NCBI GenBank assembly: GCA_017531445.1 | Contig: JAFXKZ010000002.1 | Coordinates: forward strand, 575,286 to 639,285 | Length of the DNA: 64,000 bases | DNA from: Kiritimatiellia bacterium | GTDB lineage: Bacteria > Verrucomicrobiota > Kiritimatiellia > RFP12 > DVOR01 | Direction: 5' to 3' | Shown here: positions 1 through 9,177 of the stretch, piece by piece | Position numbering within the stretch: position 1 is the stretch's first letter | Layout of the letters: each line of letters begins with the position of its first letter | Notes under the pieces: generated by a model | The model's input: the letters and a program-made list of their open reading frames with translations, nothing else | What the model was told of the DNA's origin: nothing | Databases searched by the model: none | Program-made: the position numbers and the translations under genes

Positions 1-123
1 TTGTGCCGATTCGGAAACAGTTGCCACTCCTCTGGCTTCCAGCATATCCCGATAGTGAAAATCTTGCATCACCGCCTTTTGCAAGGGAGACATGGTTTCC
101 GGATCAAGTGCTACTTGCTCCAT
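1..123 (-). CDS. Unidentified protein, N-terminal part only
   Basis: An open frame on the minus strand starts at ATG 123 and runs off the left end of the window (41 codons visible). The peptide begins MEQVALDPETMSPLQKAV and continues with charged, well-mixed residues that look like real coding. A TAG stop lies in frame just upstream, so 123 is the first usable ATG; a GGAG sequence lies too close to it for a clear ribosome site. I do not recognise the family. It may be a genuine partial gene, or the second half of a broken gene together with the fragment at 161-313. Confidence 0.4.
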   Translation of the reverse strand, partial: MEQVALDPETMSPLQKAVMQDFHYRDMLEARGVATVSESAQ

Positions 124-160
124 CTCCGGCTATGGATAACCATTTCGCAACCATCGTATT

Positions 161-286
161 TCAGCCGTATGGGATAGTCACTTTGATATTGCCGTTGACC
201 AGTCTTTCAATTATTTTTCCATTTGCCGTCTCCGTCTCTATTATTATGACCGCCTCCAGACCGTCTGTTTTATACTTGATCTCCAC
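161..286 (-). pseudogene. Short minus-strand coding fragment, possible gene remnant
   Basis: The frame is open from 313 to a TGA at 161. It encodes a coding-like peptide containing VEIKYKTDGLEAVIIIETET followed by a Gly-Asn-Gly turn and IPYG. The only start-like codon is a GTG at 286, and I see no ribosome site. It lies in a different frame from the open frame starting at 123, which fits a frameshifted or decayed gene. A short real gene is possible. The family is not recognised. Confidence 0.3.
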
Positions 287-452
287 CCGGTTAATGTGGA
301 AGATGATTTTTCCTCAACCGGTGCTTTGTTTTTCCGAGAGGTTGCAGAGTAACCAGTTTTATTAATTAGCTTAACACCTTACTTCCAGCCCTTGTTGAGA
401 AACTTTTGCTTGCATCGTAATAGCAACCCCCTCCTTTCGTCAAAATCAACAG

Positions 453-512
453 TTCAATCGATGAATCTTTTTGATATAATTTGTATGTGTTTATGCACGT
501 AGATGTGCGTAA
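453..512 (+). promoter_or_regulatory. Promoter and 5' leader hairpin of rnr
   Basis: A TTCAAT -35 box (453-458) and a perfect TATAAT -10 box (475-480) are 16 bp apart, placing the transcript start near 487. Immediately after it, TTATGCAC (491-498) pairs with GTGCGTAA (505-512) to form an 8-bp hairpin at the very 5' end of the mRNA. Such a hairpin could shield the transcript from decay. The leader to the rnr start is about 80 nt. Confidence 0.6.
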
Positions 513-566
513 CCACAAATTAAAAATCTTTGTTACTATTCCTGTTATTGGGAGAATATTCAAGCG

Positions 567-2849
567 ATGGACATTGAAGAAAAAGCGATACGCTATCTCT
601 TTCAAAGCGATCCTGAAACGGTGTTTTGTGTGCCAGCAATTATTAAGACCTTGGGATTGCGTGGGAAAGCTGCCAAGAGACTTCCCTCATTATTGCGCGA
701 AATGGTGCGCAGTGGAGAATTGATTGAAAAACGACGTGGCTATTATCGCGCCGGCACGAGTGTCGGCACACTGACCGGCGTTTTGCGACTAACGCGAAGC
801 GGAGCCGGCATCGTTACAGACGAAGATTCCGGGCGACAAGTCTTTGTAGAGAGTTACGATATCGGCAAAGCGATGCATGGTGATCGCGTTACGGTGACCT
901 ATCGTCAAGGCGGACATATTGATCCTGTCGGGATTATCCGTACAATTGAAGCTACTGCTGTCCGCGATGTCGTTGGTACCGTCTACTTTACGAATGGAAA
1001 CTGTTGCGTCTCGCCATTGAATCCTATTTACCGAAGCGACTTTCTCCTCCCCGACCCCGGAGCAGCGCGATCCGGCGATCGTGTGGTCGTGCGTGTGCAG
1101 CGAAATGAAGCACACAGCTCACAGTTGGTAGCGACACTTCTTGACATTATCGGTCCGGAAGACAATCCCTCGTTGGATACGCTCGCGATCCTCCGGCAAT
1201 ATGAACTTCCGCAGACATTTCCTCCCGAAGTCATGGCGGAATCCGAGCAGGTCGCAGTACGTCTCCATCACCCCGGCGAGCGCGAAGATTTGCGCAATCA
1301 CTTTATTCTGACAATTGATCCGGCGAGCGCACGCGATTTCGATGATGCTATCAGCTTGGATATTGATGCAGAGGGCAACCGCATTCTCGGTGTGCATATT
1401 GCCGATGTCGGGCACTTTGTGCAAGCCGGATCGGCACTTGACAAGGAAGCCTATCGACGCAATCGCAGTGTTTACCTGATTGACAAAGTCGTTCCGATGC
1501 TTCCTGAGCAACTCTCCAACAGCGTCTGCTCATTGATGCCGGGCGAGGATCGCCTCGCCTTCTCCACATTCATCACGTACAATGAGCAGGGCAAGCCAAT
1601 TGCAACGCGTTTCGCCAAATCAATCATCCGTTCTGCGCAACGTTTAACGTATGAAGAAGCATTAGCCCTTTTAGAGGATCGCCCCGTCACAATCACTTCC
1701 GGCGAGTTGAATGCACGTACGAAGCCCACGCTTAAAGAGATTCTCACCCTGACCCGTCAGCTCAAGCAACAGCGTGAACGCAATGCTGCCCTTGAAATGG
1801 CATCACAAGAGGTGGAAATTGAGCTGGATGCCACCGGAAGAATGACCGGAATTCACGCCGCATCAAACGATGAATCCCATCAACTCATTGAATGCTGCAT
1901 GGTCGCAGCGAACGAAGCAGTGGCACGCGCATTGTCAACGCATAAAATCCCCATTCTCAATCGTCTTCACGAAGCCCCTGACAGCGAAAAGATCGCCAAA
2001 TTGGAGTTGGAGTTGCGCAAACTTGGCATTCGTCCGCGTAATTTGAACGAACCAAAGGAGTTGGCGGCACTACTCAAAGCAACGGCAGATCATCCGCTTA
2101 AATATCACATCCATACGCTGATTCTGCGATCGATGCGCAGGGCACTCTATTCATCAAAAGCACAAGGGCACTTCGGGCTTGCATTGACGCACTATGCACA
2201 CTTTACCTCGCCCATTCGCCGTTATCCCGATCTTGTACTCCATCGGCAGTTGGCCGATTATCTGACGCAGAGCGGCACCCGTGGGCGGTTGAGCAGTGAA
2301 TGGTTGGAACGTGCTGCAGCATATGCAACCGACCGGGAAATGGTCGCAGACGAAGCCGAACGCGCATTGACTGAAATCAAGAAGTATCGCTTTCTGCAGC
2401 AGCAACTGGAAGAGCAGCACCCGATTACGTATGATGCTGTCGTTGTCTCCGTCAAAAACTACGGTTTCTTCGTTGACGTGCCCGAACTGCAACTCTCCGG
2501 CATGGTACATATCGCCGGTATTTCCAAACAGTTCGTCAACTTCAATCCGACGACCGAAACGCTCAATGCCGGCAAACTGACAATCAAAGCCGGCATACAA
2601 TTGAAAGTTTATATCGCCAAGGTTGATTTCCCGGCCCGACGGCTTGATTTCGCCTATGTACAAGGCTCTGCGAAAGATGTTTGGAATGGCGGTCGCCATG
2701 CCGAGGAGACACGCCAGGCAGCTATCGCCAAATCGCGTGGGCAAAAAGGTTCACGCCATGGGAAAGGTCACCGGAAACCGTTCGCACGCAAAGCAAACAA
2801 GTCTGCTTCTCCTCAGCAGAACGGAAAGAAAGGAAAGCGTGTGAAATGA
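567..2849 (+). CDS. rnr: Ribonuclease R (3'-5' exoribonuclease)
   Basis: RNase R degrades structured RNA processively from the 3' end and takes part in mRNA and rRNA turnover. At 760 aa it has the full family layout: an N-terminal winged helix (about 1-65), cold-shock domains (about 70-215), the RNB catalytic domain with its Asp cluster (TIDPASARDFDDAISLD) and an S1 domain near 640-725 (VVVSVKNYGFFVDV). A Lys/Arg-rich tail (GSRHGKGHRKPFARK) ends the protein, as is typical of RNase R rather than RNase II. The ATG at 567 follows a GGGAG ribosome site. Its stop overlaps the next ATG (ATGA at 2846-2849), so the PHP phosphatase is translationally coupled. Confidence 0.96.
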   Translation: MDIEEKAIRYLFQSDPETVFCVPAIIKTLGLRGKAAKRLPSLLREMVRSGELIEKRRGYYRAGTSVGTLTGVLRLTRSGAGIVTDEDSGRQVFVESYDIGKAMHGDRVTVTYRQGGHIDPVGIIRTIEATAVRDVVGTVYFTNGNCCVSPLNPIYRSDFLLPDPGAARSGDRVVVRVQRNEAHSSQLVATLLDIIGPEDNPSLDTLAILRQYELPQTFPPEVMAESEQVAVRLHHPGEREDLRNHFILTIDPASARDFDDAISLDIDAEGNRILGVHIADVGHFVQAGSALDKEAYRRNRSVYLIDKVVPMLPEQLSNSVCSLMPGEDRLAFSTFITYNEQGKPIATRFAKSIIRSAQRLTYEEALALLEDRPVTITSGELNARTKPTLKEILTLTRQLKQQRERNAALEMASQEVEIELDATGRMTGIHAASNDESHQLIECCMVAANEAVARALSTHKIPILNRLHEAPDSEKIAKLELELRKLGIRPRNLNEPKELAALLKATADHPLKYHIHTLILRSMRRALYSSKAQGHFGLALTHYAHFTSPIRRYPDLVLHRQLADYLTQSGTRGRLSSEWLERAAAYATDREMVADEAERALTEIKKYRFLQQQLEEQHPITYDAVVVSVKNYGFFVDVPELQLSGMVHIAGISKQFVNFNPTTETLNAGKLTIKAGIQLKVYIAKVDFPARRLDFAYVQGSAKDVWNGGRHAEETRQAAIAKSRGQKGSRHGKGHRKPFARKANKSASPQQNGKKGKRVK

Positions 2850-3652
2850 ATCACGCTTCCTATCACAATCATACCCATTTCAGCGATGGTGCAGATGCTC
2901 CCGAAGCCTTTGTCGCATTTGCCAAAGCGGCAAATATAACATCGCTCGGTTTTTCAGACCATTACTACAAAGCCTCGCCCGAAGCAACCGCCACCCCCGA
3001 TTGGGCACTTCCGTGCGATGCGCTTGACCATTACTTTGACACGATTCATGATCTCAAGATCCGTACCAAAGGAATTGAAATTCTTGCAGGGCTGGAGTTT
3101 GATTGGTTGGAACATTCTGCCGACTGGCTTAAGCCTATCGCCCAGGATCCTCGCTTGGATTACACCATCGGCTCTGTACATTTCGTGGGGAATGACGCCA
3201 TTGACCTTTCGCCTGTCTACTGGCAGCGACTTACAGAAGACGAGATCAACCATGTCATACGCGCTTACTGGACCGCAGTACGTGACATGGCCGCCAGTGG
3301 ATTGTTTGATATTGCCGGACATCTAGATCTTGTAAAAAAGTTCAATTTCTATTCTACCGAGCCGATGGACGATATCATCTCGGAAGCATTGGATGCGATT
3401 ACAGATACCGATATGGTAATCGAACTCAACACAGCAGGTTGGCGAAAGACGTGCAAAGTGTGCTATCCTGCAGAAGCATTACTGCAGGAATGTTTTCGAC
3501 GTGAACGCCCGGTTCTGATTTCATCCGATGCCCATCAAGCATCCCTCGTAGCGGCAGACTTTGACAGAGCGCGTGACCTGCTGCAGCGCATCGGCTACAA
3601 AAAACTTACGCGCTTCCATCGGAGAGAACGCTTTTTTGTTCCCATCATTTAA
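2846..3652 (+). CDS. PHP-family phosphatase, probably histidinol-phosphatase
   Basis: This 268-aa protein of the PHP metal-dependent phosphoesterase superfamily probably removes phosphate from histidinol phosphate (HisK/HisJ type). PHP motifs are visible in order: YHNHTHFSDG at the N-terminus, LGFSDHYY, GSVHF, AGHLDLVKKF, ELNTAG and SSDAH; together they bind the metal cluster. The true start is the ATG at 2846 inside the rnr stop. In-frame codons further upstream lie within rnr and would not encode a PHP N-terminus. No other histidine genes are nearby, so another phosphoester substrate is possible. Confidence 0.82.
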   Translation: MNHASYHNHTHFSDGADAPEAFVAFAKAANITSLGFSDHYYKASPEATATPDWALPCDALDHYFDTIHDLKIRTKGIEILAGLEFDWLEHSADWLKPIAQDPRLDYTIGSVHFVGNDAIDLSPVYWQRLTEDEINHVIRAYWTAVRDMAASGLFDIAGHLDLVKKFNFYSTEPMDDIISEALDAITDTDMVIELNTAGWRKTCKVCYPAEALLQECFRRERPVLISSDAHQASLVAADFDRARDLLQRIGYKKLTRFHRRERFFVPII

Positions 3653-3705
3653 GGCGACACGTACAAGGTTCGCGATCCACTAAAACAGTTTACAAAGGAT
3701 TTTCC

Positions 3706-5082
3706 ATGATTGAAACGCTTTTATCCTCACCCTATTTTATCTGGCCTATCTCGATTATTCTTGCCGCGTTCCTTTTCAGTCTGGCTGTCTTTATCCACGA
3801 GCTTGGCCACTTCCTCGTTGCACGCGCTCTTGGCCTCCGGGCAGACGTATTCTCCATCGGCTTTGGTCCTGCGCTTTGGAAACGCAACCTCTGCGGCACA
3901 GAAATCCGCCTTTCGGCGATTCCGTTCGGTGGTTATGTCTCTTTACCCCAGCTTGACCCCGAGGGCATGAAACAGATTCAGGGTGAACACGGCGAAACGC
4001 TGCCGCCTGCAACACCGTGGAAACGCATCCTAGTCGCCCTTGCCGGACCGCTGGGCAACGTCGTGCTCGCCATCATTTGCGCTGCAACCATCTCCCTTTT
4101 TGCACCCATTGATGCCACAGGTGAATCAACGTTGATTGGCTATGTTGCGAAAGACTCCTCCGGATGGGCAGCAGGTCTGCGTCAAGGCGATAAAATTCTT
4201 GCAGTCAATCAGGAAGCCGTCTCTTCTTGGAGTGCATTCCAAACCGAGTGTTTTCTCTCCGGAAGCACAAACGATGTCGTACAGATTACATATCAGCGCG
4301 AAGAAGAGATTATTACCACAACCGCAGTGCTCGACACGAAAATCTCCGAGACTGACGCCATCTACGGCATCGGAGGGCTTTTGCCCGGTCCCTTGAACCT
4401 CGGCGTACTGGAGACAATCGAAGGTTCACCCGCCGCACTTGCCGGTTTGCAACCCGGCGACATTATCCTTACTGTTGATAACAAACCTTTCACCACCTTT
4501 GAACAATTAACCGAACGCCCCGCAACAATGACGCCTGTTCGTCTGACGATTCAGCGAAAAAAGAGCCTCTATGACATTGAAATCATGCCCTCCTCCACAT
4601 TGGGGAAAAATGGGAAACCGCAGGTCGGAGTGGTGCTGACGTTCTTCGGACGCCCCCGCTTTCAATGGATGGCAGAGCGCGGCATTATTGAACAACTCAA
4701 AGCTGATTCAAATAGCATTCTGCGCATCCTTAAAGCGTTGACTGCGCCCCGGAACGATGGCGAACGCGGACGTGCAGCAAAGGGATTGGGCGGCCCAATC
4801 ATGATTTTTGGGCTCTTTATACAAGTCATTCAAACCGGAATATGGACGAGTCTCGGCTTCTTGCGGCTCATTTGCGTCAACCTGGCTGTGTTAAACCTAT
4901 TACCATTGCCGGTTCTTGACGGCGGGCATATTCTCTTTGCCCTCTATGCACTTCTTCGCCGGAAAGAACCGAATGCAAAAGTTATCAGTACCATTACTTA
5001 TCTCTTTTCAATCCTTTTGATCGGGGTCATGATCTGGTTCCTTTTCTCGGATGTACGCCGTTTCATTCTTCAATATCTCTAA
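3706..5082 (+). CDS. rseP: RseP-type site-2 protease
   Basis: Intramembrane zinc metalloprotease of 458 aa, in the family that cuts anti-sigma factors or leftover signal peptides within the inner membrane. HELGH (in AVFIHELGHFLVARALGL) sits in the first membrane helix; the second metal-binding motif, NLLPLPVLDGGH, lies near the C-terminus between further helices. Two PDZ domains lie between them (around SGWAAGLRQGDKIL and PAALAGLQPGDIIL), as in E. coli RseP. It sits 12 bp upstream of ispG. The same pairing with isoprenoid genes (dxr-rseP-ispG) is common in bacteria; dxr is not present here. Confidence 0.95.
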   Translation: MIETLLSSPYFIWPISIILAAFLFSLAVFIHELGHFLVARALGLRADVFSIGFGPALWKRNLCGTEIRLSAIPFGGYVSLPQLDPEGMKQIQGEHGETLPPATPWKRILVALAGPLGNVVLAIICAATISLFAPIDATGESTLIGYVAKDSSGWAAGLRQGDKILAVNQEAVSSWSAFQTECFLSGSTNDVVQITYQREEEIITTTAVLDTKISETDAIYGIGGLLPGPLNLGVLETIEGSPAALAGLQPGDIILTVDNKPFTTFEQLTERPATMTPVRLTIQRKKSLYDIEIMPSSTLGKNGKPQVGVVLTFFGRPRFQWMAERGIIEQLKADSNSILRILKALTAPRNDGERGRAAKGLGGPIMIFGLFIQVIQTGIWTSLGFLRLICVNLAVLNLLPLPVLDGGHILFALYALLRRKEPNAKVISTITYLFSILLIGVMIWFLFSDVRRFILQYL

Positions 5083-5094
5083 AGGGCCTCCTCA

Positions 5095-6183
5095 ATGACT
5101 CGTTTCCAGACCAGGCAAATCCATGTTGGCAATGTCACGATTGGCGGAGGAGCACCTGTCTCTGTCCAAACAATGGGCAATGTGCCGACGGCAGACATTC
5201 CTGCCGTATTGAATCAAATCGCCAAGGCTGCCGACCTGGGCTGTGATTTGTTCCGTATTGCCGTTCCGGACAACGAGGCCGCCGATGCGCTCCCGACACT
5301 TTGCAAAAAAAGTCCGCTCCCGCTCATTGCAGACATCCATTTCGACTATCGTCTCGCAATTTCCGCAATAGAATCCGGCATCGCCGCGCTGAGGATCAAT
5401 CCCGGAAACATCGGTGGAATCGACCGGATTCAAGCTGTCGTCAACGCCGCGCGCCCACGCAGGATTCCGATTCGTATAGGTGTTAATGGCGGTTCGTTGG
5501 AAAAAGATCTCCTTCAAAAATATGGCAGTGCCACTCCCGAAGCCCTCGTTGAAAGCGCATGTACACATGTAAAATATCTTGAAGATCTTGATTATCAGGA
5601 AATCAAGATTTCCGTAAAAGCCTCGGATATTCCACGGACACTTGCCGCCTATCGGCTGCTTGCTGAACGCGTTCCCTACCCGCTTCATCTCGGATTGACG
5701 GAAGCAGGCACCGCACGACGCGGAATTGTTACAAGTGCGATTGCGCTTTCACGACTGTTGGAAGAAGGCATTGGCGATACGATTCGCGTCTCTCTGACAG
5801 CCCCCATTGAAGAAGAGGTGCGCACAGGAATCGAGATTCTGCGTGCGTGCGGCTTGCGTAAACCCGGTGCATGGGTAACCAGTTGTCCCACATGCGGAAG
5901 AACCAAGGTTAATATCCAACACGCCGCCGAACAGATCTCCGATGCATTGGAATCTTTCTACCGTTCACATCCTGAACTCTCCCCCATTCATGTCGCAGTG
6001 ATGGGCTGTATCGTCAATGGTCCGGGAGAAGCACGTGAAGCAGATCTCGCACTGTGTGGTGGCGACGGGGTCTTCGCGCTCTATCAAAAAGGTCAACACT
6101 TGACCACCCTTCCTGCGAATGACGCCGTCGCTCGACTTCTTCAACTGATTGAATCGGAAGCCTTTTCATGCACACATCCATAA
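5095..6183 (+). CDS. ispG: 4-hydroxy-3-methylbut-2-enyl diphosphate synthase
   Basis: IspG (GcpE) carries out the penultimate step of the MEP isoprenoid pathway: reductive ring opening of methylerythritol cyclodiphosphate with a 4Fe-4S cluster. At 362 aa it is the short bacterial type. The N-terminal barrel begins RQIHVGNVTIGGGAPVSVQT. The C-terminal half has the cluster cysteines in SCPTCGR and in the signature MGCIVNGPGEAREADL. It follows rseP closely and is probably co-transcribed with it. Confidence 0.96.
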   Translation: MTRFQTRQIHVGNVTIGGGAPVSVQTMGNVPTADIPAVLNQIAKAADLGCDLFRIAVPDNEAADALPTLCKKSPLPLIADIHFDYRLAISAIESGIAALRINPGNIGGIDRIQAVVNAARPRRIPIRIGVNGGSLEKDLLQKYGSATPEALVESACTHVKYLEDLDYQEIKISVKASDIPRTLAAYRLLAERVPYPLHLGLTEAGTARRGIVTSAIALSRLLEEGIGDTIRVSLTAPIEEEVRTGIEILRACGLRKPGAWVTSCPTCGRTKVNIQHAAEQISDALESFYRSHPELSPIHVAVMGCIVNGPGEAREADLALCGGDGVFALYQKGQHLTTLPANDAVARLLQLIESEAFSCTHP

Positions 6184-6203
6184 ACATATTTTTGAATGCA
6201 GCA

Positions 6204-6911
6204 ATGCCAAAAACGCTTGTCGTGATCCCAACTTACAACGAGAAGGAAAACATTCAAGCCTTTACAAGTGCCGTTTTGCAGAGTCTTCCACGCGCACACC
6301 TCTTGATTGTAGACGACAATTCTCCTGATGGGACGGGGAAGATTGCGACAATGCTTTCTTCTCAAAATCCAGCGATTCATGTGCTTCATCGCCAACAAAA
6401 AGAAGGACTGGGCCGCGCCTATATCGATGGGTTCAAATGGGCTTTACAACAAAAATACGCCTACATCATCCAAACAGACGCCGACTTTTCACACGATCCT
6501 AAAGATCTTCCACGTTTATTGGAAGCGGCCCAAGAAGCGGATGTCGTCATCGGTTCCCGTTATAAAGGCGGCTGCCGAGTATTGAATTGGCCATTGCATC
6601 GTCTCTTCTTAAGTTACTGTGCCGGCATCTACGTTCGTTTTTTGACACGACTTCCGGTAATGGATCCCACCGGCGGTTTCAAATGTTTCAAACGGGAAGT
6701 GCTTGAAGCCATTGCGCTTGACCACATCGCAGCCGAAGGCTATGGTTTCCAGATTGAAGTAACTCACACCGCATGGAAGAAAGGGTTTTCGATTAAAGAA
6801 ATCCCGATTGTCTTCGCTGATCGGATTGCCGGAACGTCAAAGATGTCACTGGCCATCGCCAAAGAAGCAATCTTCCTTGTTCTCAAACTGGCTTTCCGTC
6901 GCGCACCCTGA
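6204..6911 (+). CDS. Dolichyl/polyprenyl-phosphate mannose synthase-like GT2
   Basis: A 235-aa family 2 glycosyltransferase like Dpm1/Ppm1, transferring a sugar from a nucleotide donor to polyprenyl phosphate on the cytosolic face of the membrane. Visible motifs are VVIPTYNEKENI, VDDNSPDGTG, the catalytic DADFSHDP, GSRYKGG, DPTGGFKCFKR, EGYGFQIE and the basic end AGTSKMS. It lacks C-terminal membrane helices, so it is the soluble or peripheral form. I chose the ATG at 6204 because the conserved N-terminus starts there; the in-frame ATG at 6168 would overlap ispG and add twelve unmatched residues. Its neighbour IspG helps make the lipid precursor. Confidence 0.88.
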   Translation: MPKTLVVIPTYNEKENIQAFTSAVLQSLPRAHLLIVDDNSPDGTGKIATMLSSQNPAIHVLHRQQKEGLGRAYIDGFKWALQQKYAYIIQTDADFSHDPKDLPRLLEAAQEADVVIGSRYKGGCRVLNWPLHRLFLSYCAGIYVRFLTRLPVMDPTGGFKCFKREVLEAIALDHIAAEGYGFQIEVTHTAWKKGFSIKEIPIVFADRIAGTSKMSLAIAKEAIFLVLKLAFRRAP

Positions 6912-6984
6912 AGAGGCGTTCATCGTCACACCCATTCGCTTCCCTTGCCACCTTAATGTTCCATACGCTTAAACGCTGCACCTC

Positions 6985-7950
6985 ATGTCTACCATCGCCA
7001 TCCAAATCTCTGCCATTTTTGCAATGATTGGCATCGGCATTCTTGCTACACGCCGTCAATGGTTTTCGGAAGAGTTTTCAACTCAACTCTCCCTCCTCCT
7101 GATTAAAGTTTTCTATCCCTCGCTTCTTTTTTCAGCGATTCTACGAAAGTACACGCTTTCAGCTTTAGCCGACAAATGGATTTTACCTGTTGGAGCTGCC
7201 GGAATCATTTTCATCGGATGGACGATTGGTTGGATTGCCAAACGCACACTCTTGCGTCATGCCAAAGCCCCCACCCGGCGCGCATTTCATTTCACTTGCG
7301 CCATAAACAACTACTCATTCCTGCCAATCATGATTATTGCAGGCACCCCTCTTGGCGAAGAAGGCGTAGCAATGGTCGCGCTCACCACAATCGCCTCTGA
7401 CACGCTCACCTGGACACTGGGCTTCCGCACCTTTACCGGGCAAAGAATAAACCTTTCCACACTTCCGAAGATGCTCTTGCGTCCACCAATCTTCGCTCTT
7501 CTGCTTGCCATCTGCAGTCTCATACTCTTTCACTTCCTGAAGATCACGCCTGAAACACTCTTTTCGTATCAACCAACCAGTGTGGCACTCCACACACTCT
7601 ATCACTATCTCGGAAACGCTACAATCCCGACAAGCGCACTTATCTGCGGTATGCGTCTCGGACAGCTCCGGCTTACCGGGCTGTTTACCTATCCGCAACT
7701 CATGGTCACCGCGCTTCGCATGATTCTGATTCCCTCTATCATCCTGCTCGTGCTTTCCGTTTTGCCGATTTCCGAAGCGCAACGTTTGGTTTTCGGTCTT
7801 ATAGCACTCATGCCGGGCGCAATGGTAAGTGTTTCCATGGCAGAGGTCTATGGCGGTGACATCCCGTTTGTTTCAGCCATGATTCTTAATACACATGCGC
7901 TTTGCATTCTTACTGTGCCGATTGGTCTTTGGATCTTAGGCGCATGCTGA
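6985..7950 (+). CDS. AEC-family (auxin efflux carrier-like) transporter
   Basis: A 321-aa membrane protein of the AEC / MdcF / YfdV family, typically ten helices in two five-helix halves. The N-terminus (IQISAIFAMIGIGILATRRQWF) and the proline-containing helix FYPSLLFSAIL fit the family, as do the second-half features CGMRLGQLRL and LMPGAMVSVSMAEVYGGD. Members move organic acids or similar anions; the substrate cannot be read from sequence. No clear ribosome site precedes the ATG at 6985. Confidence 0.82.
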   Translation: MSTIAIQISAIFAMIGIGILATRRQWFSEEFSTQLSLLLIKVFYPSLLFSAILRKYTLSALADKWILPVGAAGIIFIGWTIGWIAKRTLLRHAKAPTRRAFHFTCAINNYSFLPIMIIAGTPLGEEGVAMVALTTIASDTLTWTLGFRTFTGQRINLSTLPKMLLRPPIFALLLAICSLILFHFLKITPETLFSYQPTSVALHTLYHYLGNATIPTSALICGMRLGQLRLTGLFTYPQLMVTALRMILIPSIILLVLSVLPISEAQRLVFGLIALMPGAMVSVSMAEVYGGDIPFVSAMILNTHALCILTVPIGLWILGAC

Positions 7951-8009
7951 CGCAAGTGTCGTAAGCATTTCATTTTTGCCAACCCTTTTCAATATTCGAG
8001 GACTCCAGA

Positions 8010-9125
8010 ATGAAAATCTTGCAAATCCTTCCCTCCTTAGACGATGGTGGTGTTGAGCGCGGTACAGTTGATTCCAACCGTTATTACGTCCAACACGGAC
8101 ATGAAAGCTGGGTAATCTCTGCCGGAGGAAAACGTGTAGCCGAGATTACGCGCGATGGCGGTAAACACGTTACACTTGATGTAAAAAGCAAGAACCCTCT
8201 GACTGCTCTTCTCCGCGCTTGGGCACTCCGCAAGGTCCTGCGCCAAATCCGCCCGGATATCATTCACTTTCGCAGCCGGGTCCCCGGATGGCTTACGCTA
8301 TTAGCAAACGCCGCTCACGACCTCAAAATCCCGACGGTCTCCACAATGCATGGACTTAACCACCCCTGCTTTTACAGCAGTGTCATGGTCCGTGCCGACC
8401 AAGTCGTCTGCGTTTCAACGGCGGGCCTTGCCTTTGTAAATGAACACTACCCTTGGGTAAATCATGACAAGATTACGGTAATTCCAAGAGGTGTCGACCT
8501 GGACACCTTTAATCCTGACAACCTCAATCACCAGTGGATGAAGGCGTTCATTGAGGAATATCATCTGGAAGGAAAATTTGTTGCAACCGCAATCGGACGC
8601 GTTTCTGCACTAAAAGGCATTGATACACTCGTCCGTGCGGCTGCCATTGTACGCAAGCAACTGCCCCAACTTACGGTATTGATTGTCGGTGCGCCTCAGA
8701 AAAATCAGGAAAATGTGATGGAAGCATTAAAAGTGCTTACCGAAGAGCTTGAGCTTTCCGACTGTGTTCACTTTACCGGAAGCCAACGCAATATCCCGGA
8801 AATTGCGGCACTTTCCGATGTTGTCTGCTCGTGCAACACGAAAAAACCGGAAAGTTTCGGCCGCACCGTTGCGGAAGCCTTGGCAATGAACACGCCGGTT
8901 GTTGCCGCGAAACATGGCGGCGTGTTGGATATTATTCGCGAAGGTGAAGACGGCTTTTTCTTTGAACCGGGCAATGTTTCTGCGCTTTGCGATGCACTTA
9001 TGGCAATCAAACAATCTGCATTTCATGATTTGCGCACACATATTGCAGAGAACTTTACGGCCGACTTGCTTGCACAGAAGACGCTCGCAATTTATGAAGC
9101 GTTGCTTCAAACGCAACGCGCTTAA
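8010..9125 (+). CDS. Glycosyltransferase family 4 (GT-B fold)
   Basis: A 371-aa retaining glycosyltransferase. The N-terminal domain begins MKILQILPSLDDGGVERGTV, where GGVER is the acceptor-side glycine loop of GT4 enzymes. The C-terminal nucleotide-sugar domain has IGRVSALKGIDTLVRAA and a PESFGRTVAEALAMNTPVVA region carrying the EX7E donor-binding motif. It most resembles lipopolysaccharide-core or O-antigen transferases. It is the last gene of the plus-strand run and is followed by a hairpin before the convergent MBL gene. Confidence 0.88.
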   Translation: MKILQILPSLDDGGVERGTVDSNRYYVQHGHESWVISAGGKRVAEITRDGGKHVTLDVKSKNPLTALLRAWALRKVLRQIRPDIIHFRSRVPGWLTLLANAAHDLKIPTVSTMHGLNHPCFYSSVMVRADQVVCVSTAGLAFVNEHYPWVNHDKITVIPRGVDLDTFNPDNLNHQWMKAFIEEYHLEGKFVATAIGRVSALKGIDTLVRAAAIVRKQLPQLTVLIVGAPQKNQENVMEALKVLTEELELSDCVHFTGSQRNIPEIAALSDVVCSCNTKKPESFGRTVAEALAMNTPVVAAKHGGVLDIIREGEDGFFFEPGNVSALCDALMAIKQSAFHDLRTHIAENFTADLLAQKTLAIYEALLQTQRA

Positions 9126-9145
9126 ACCCTCACACTGCGCTTAAG

Positions 9146-9168
9146 CCGCTCCGGGAAGCGGTAATTTT
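9146..9168 (+). terminator. Weak intrinsic terminator after the GT4 gene
   Basis: CCGCT (9146-9150) pairs with AGCGG (9157-9161) over a six-base loop and is followed by TAATTTTA. The stem is short and the T-run imperfect, so termination may be partial. It lies between convergent genes. Confidence 0.4.
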
Positions 9169-9177
9169 ACAGACCGA

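Noticed and set aside
3-365. 120-codon plus-strand open frame at the left edge
   Set aside because: Its peptide is poor in charged residues and has no domain character, while minus-strand frames in the same region look like real protein.
2681-2845. Upstream extension of the PHP phosphatase
   Set aside because: It lies inside rnr in another frame. The conserved PHP N-terminus begins at 2846 with an ATGA overlap.
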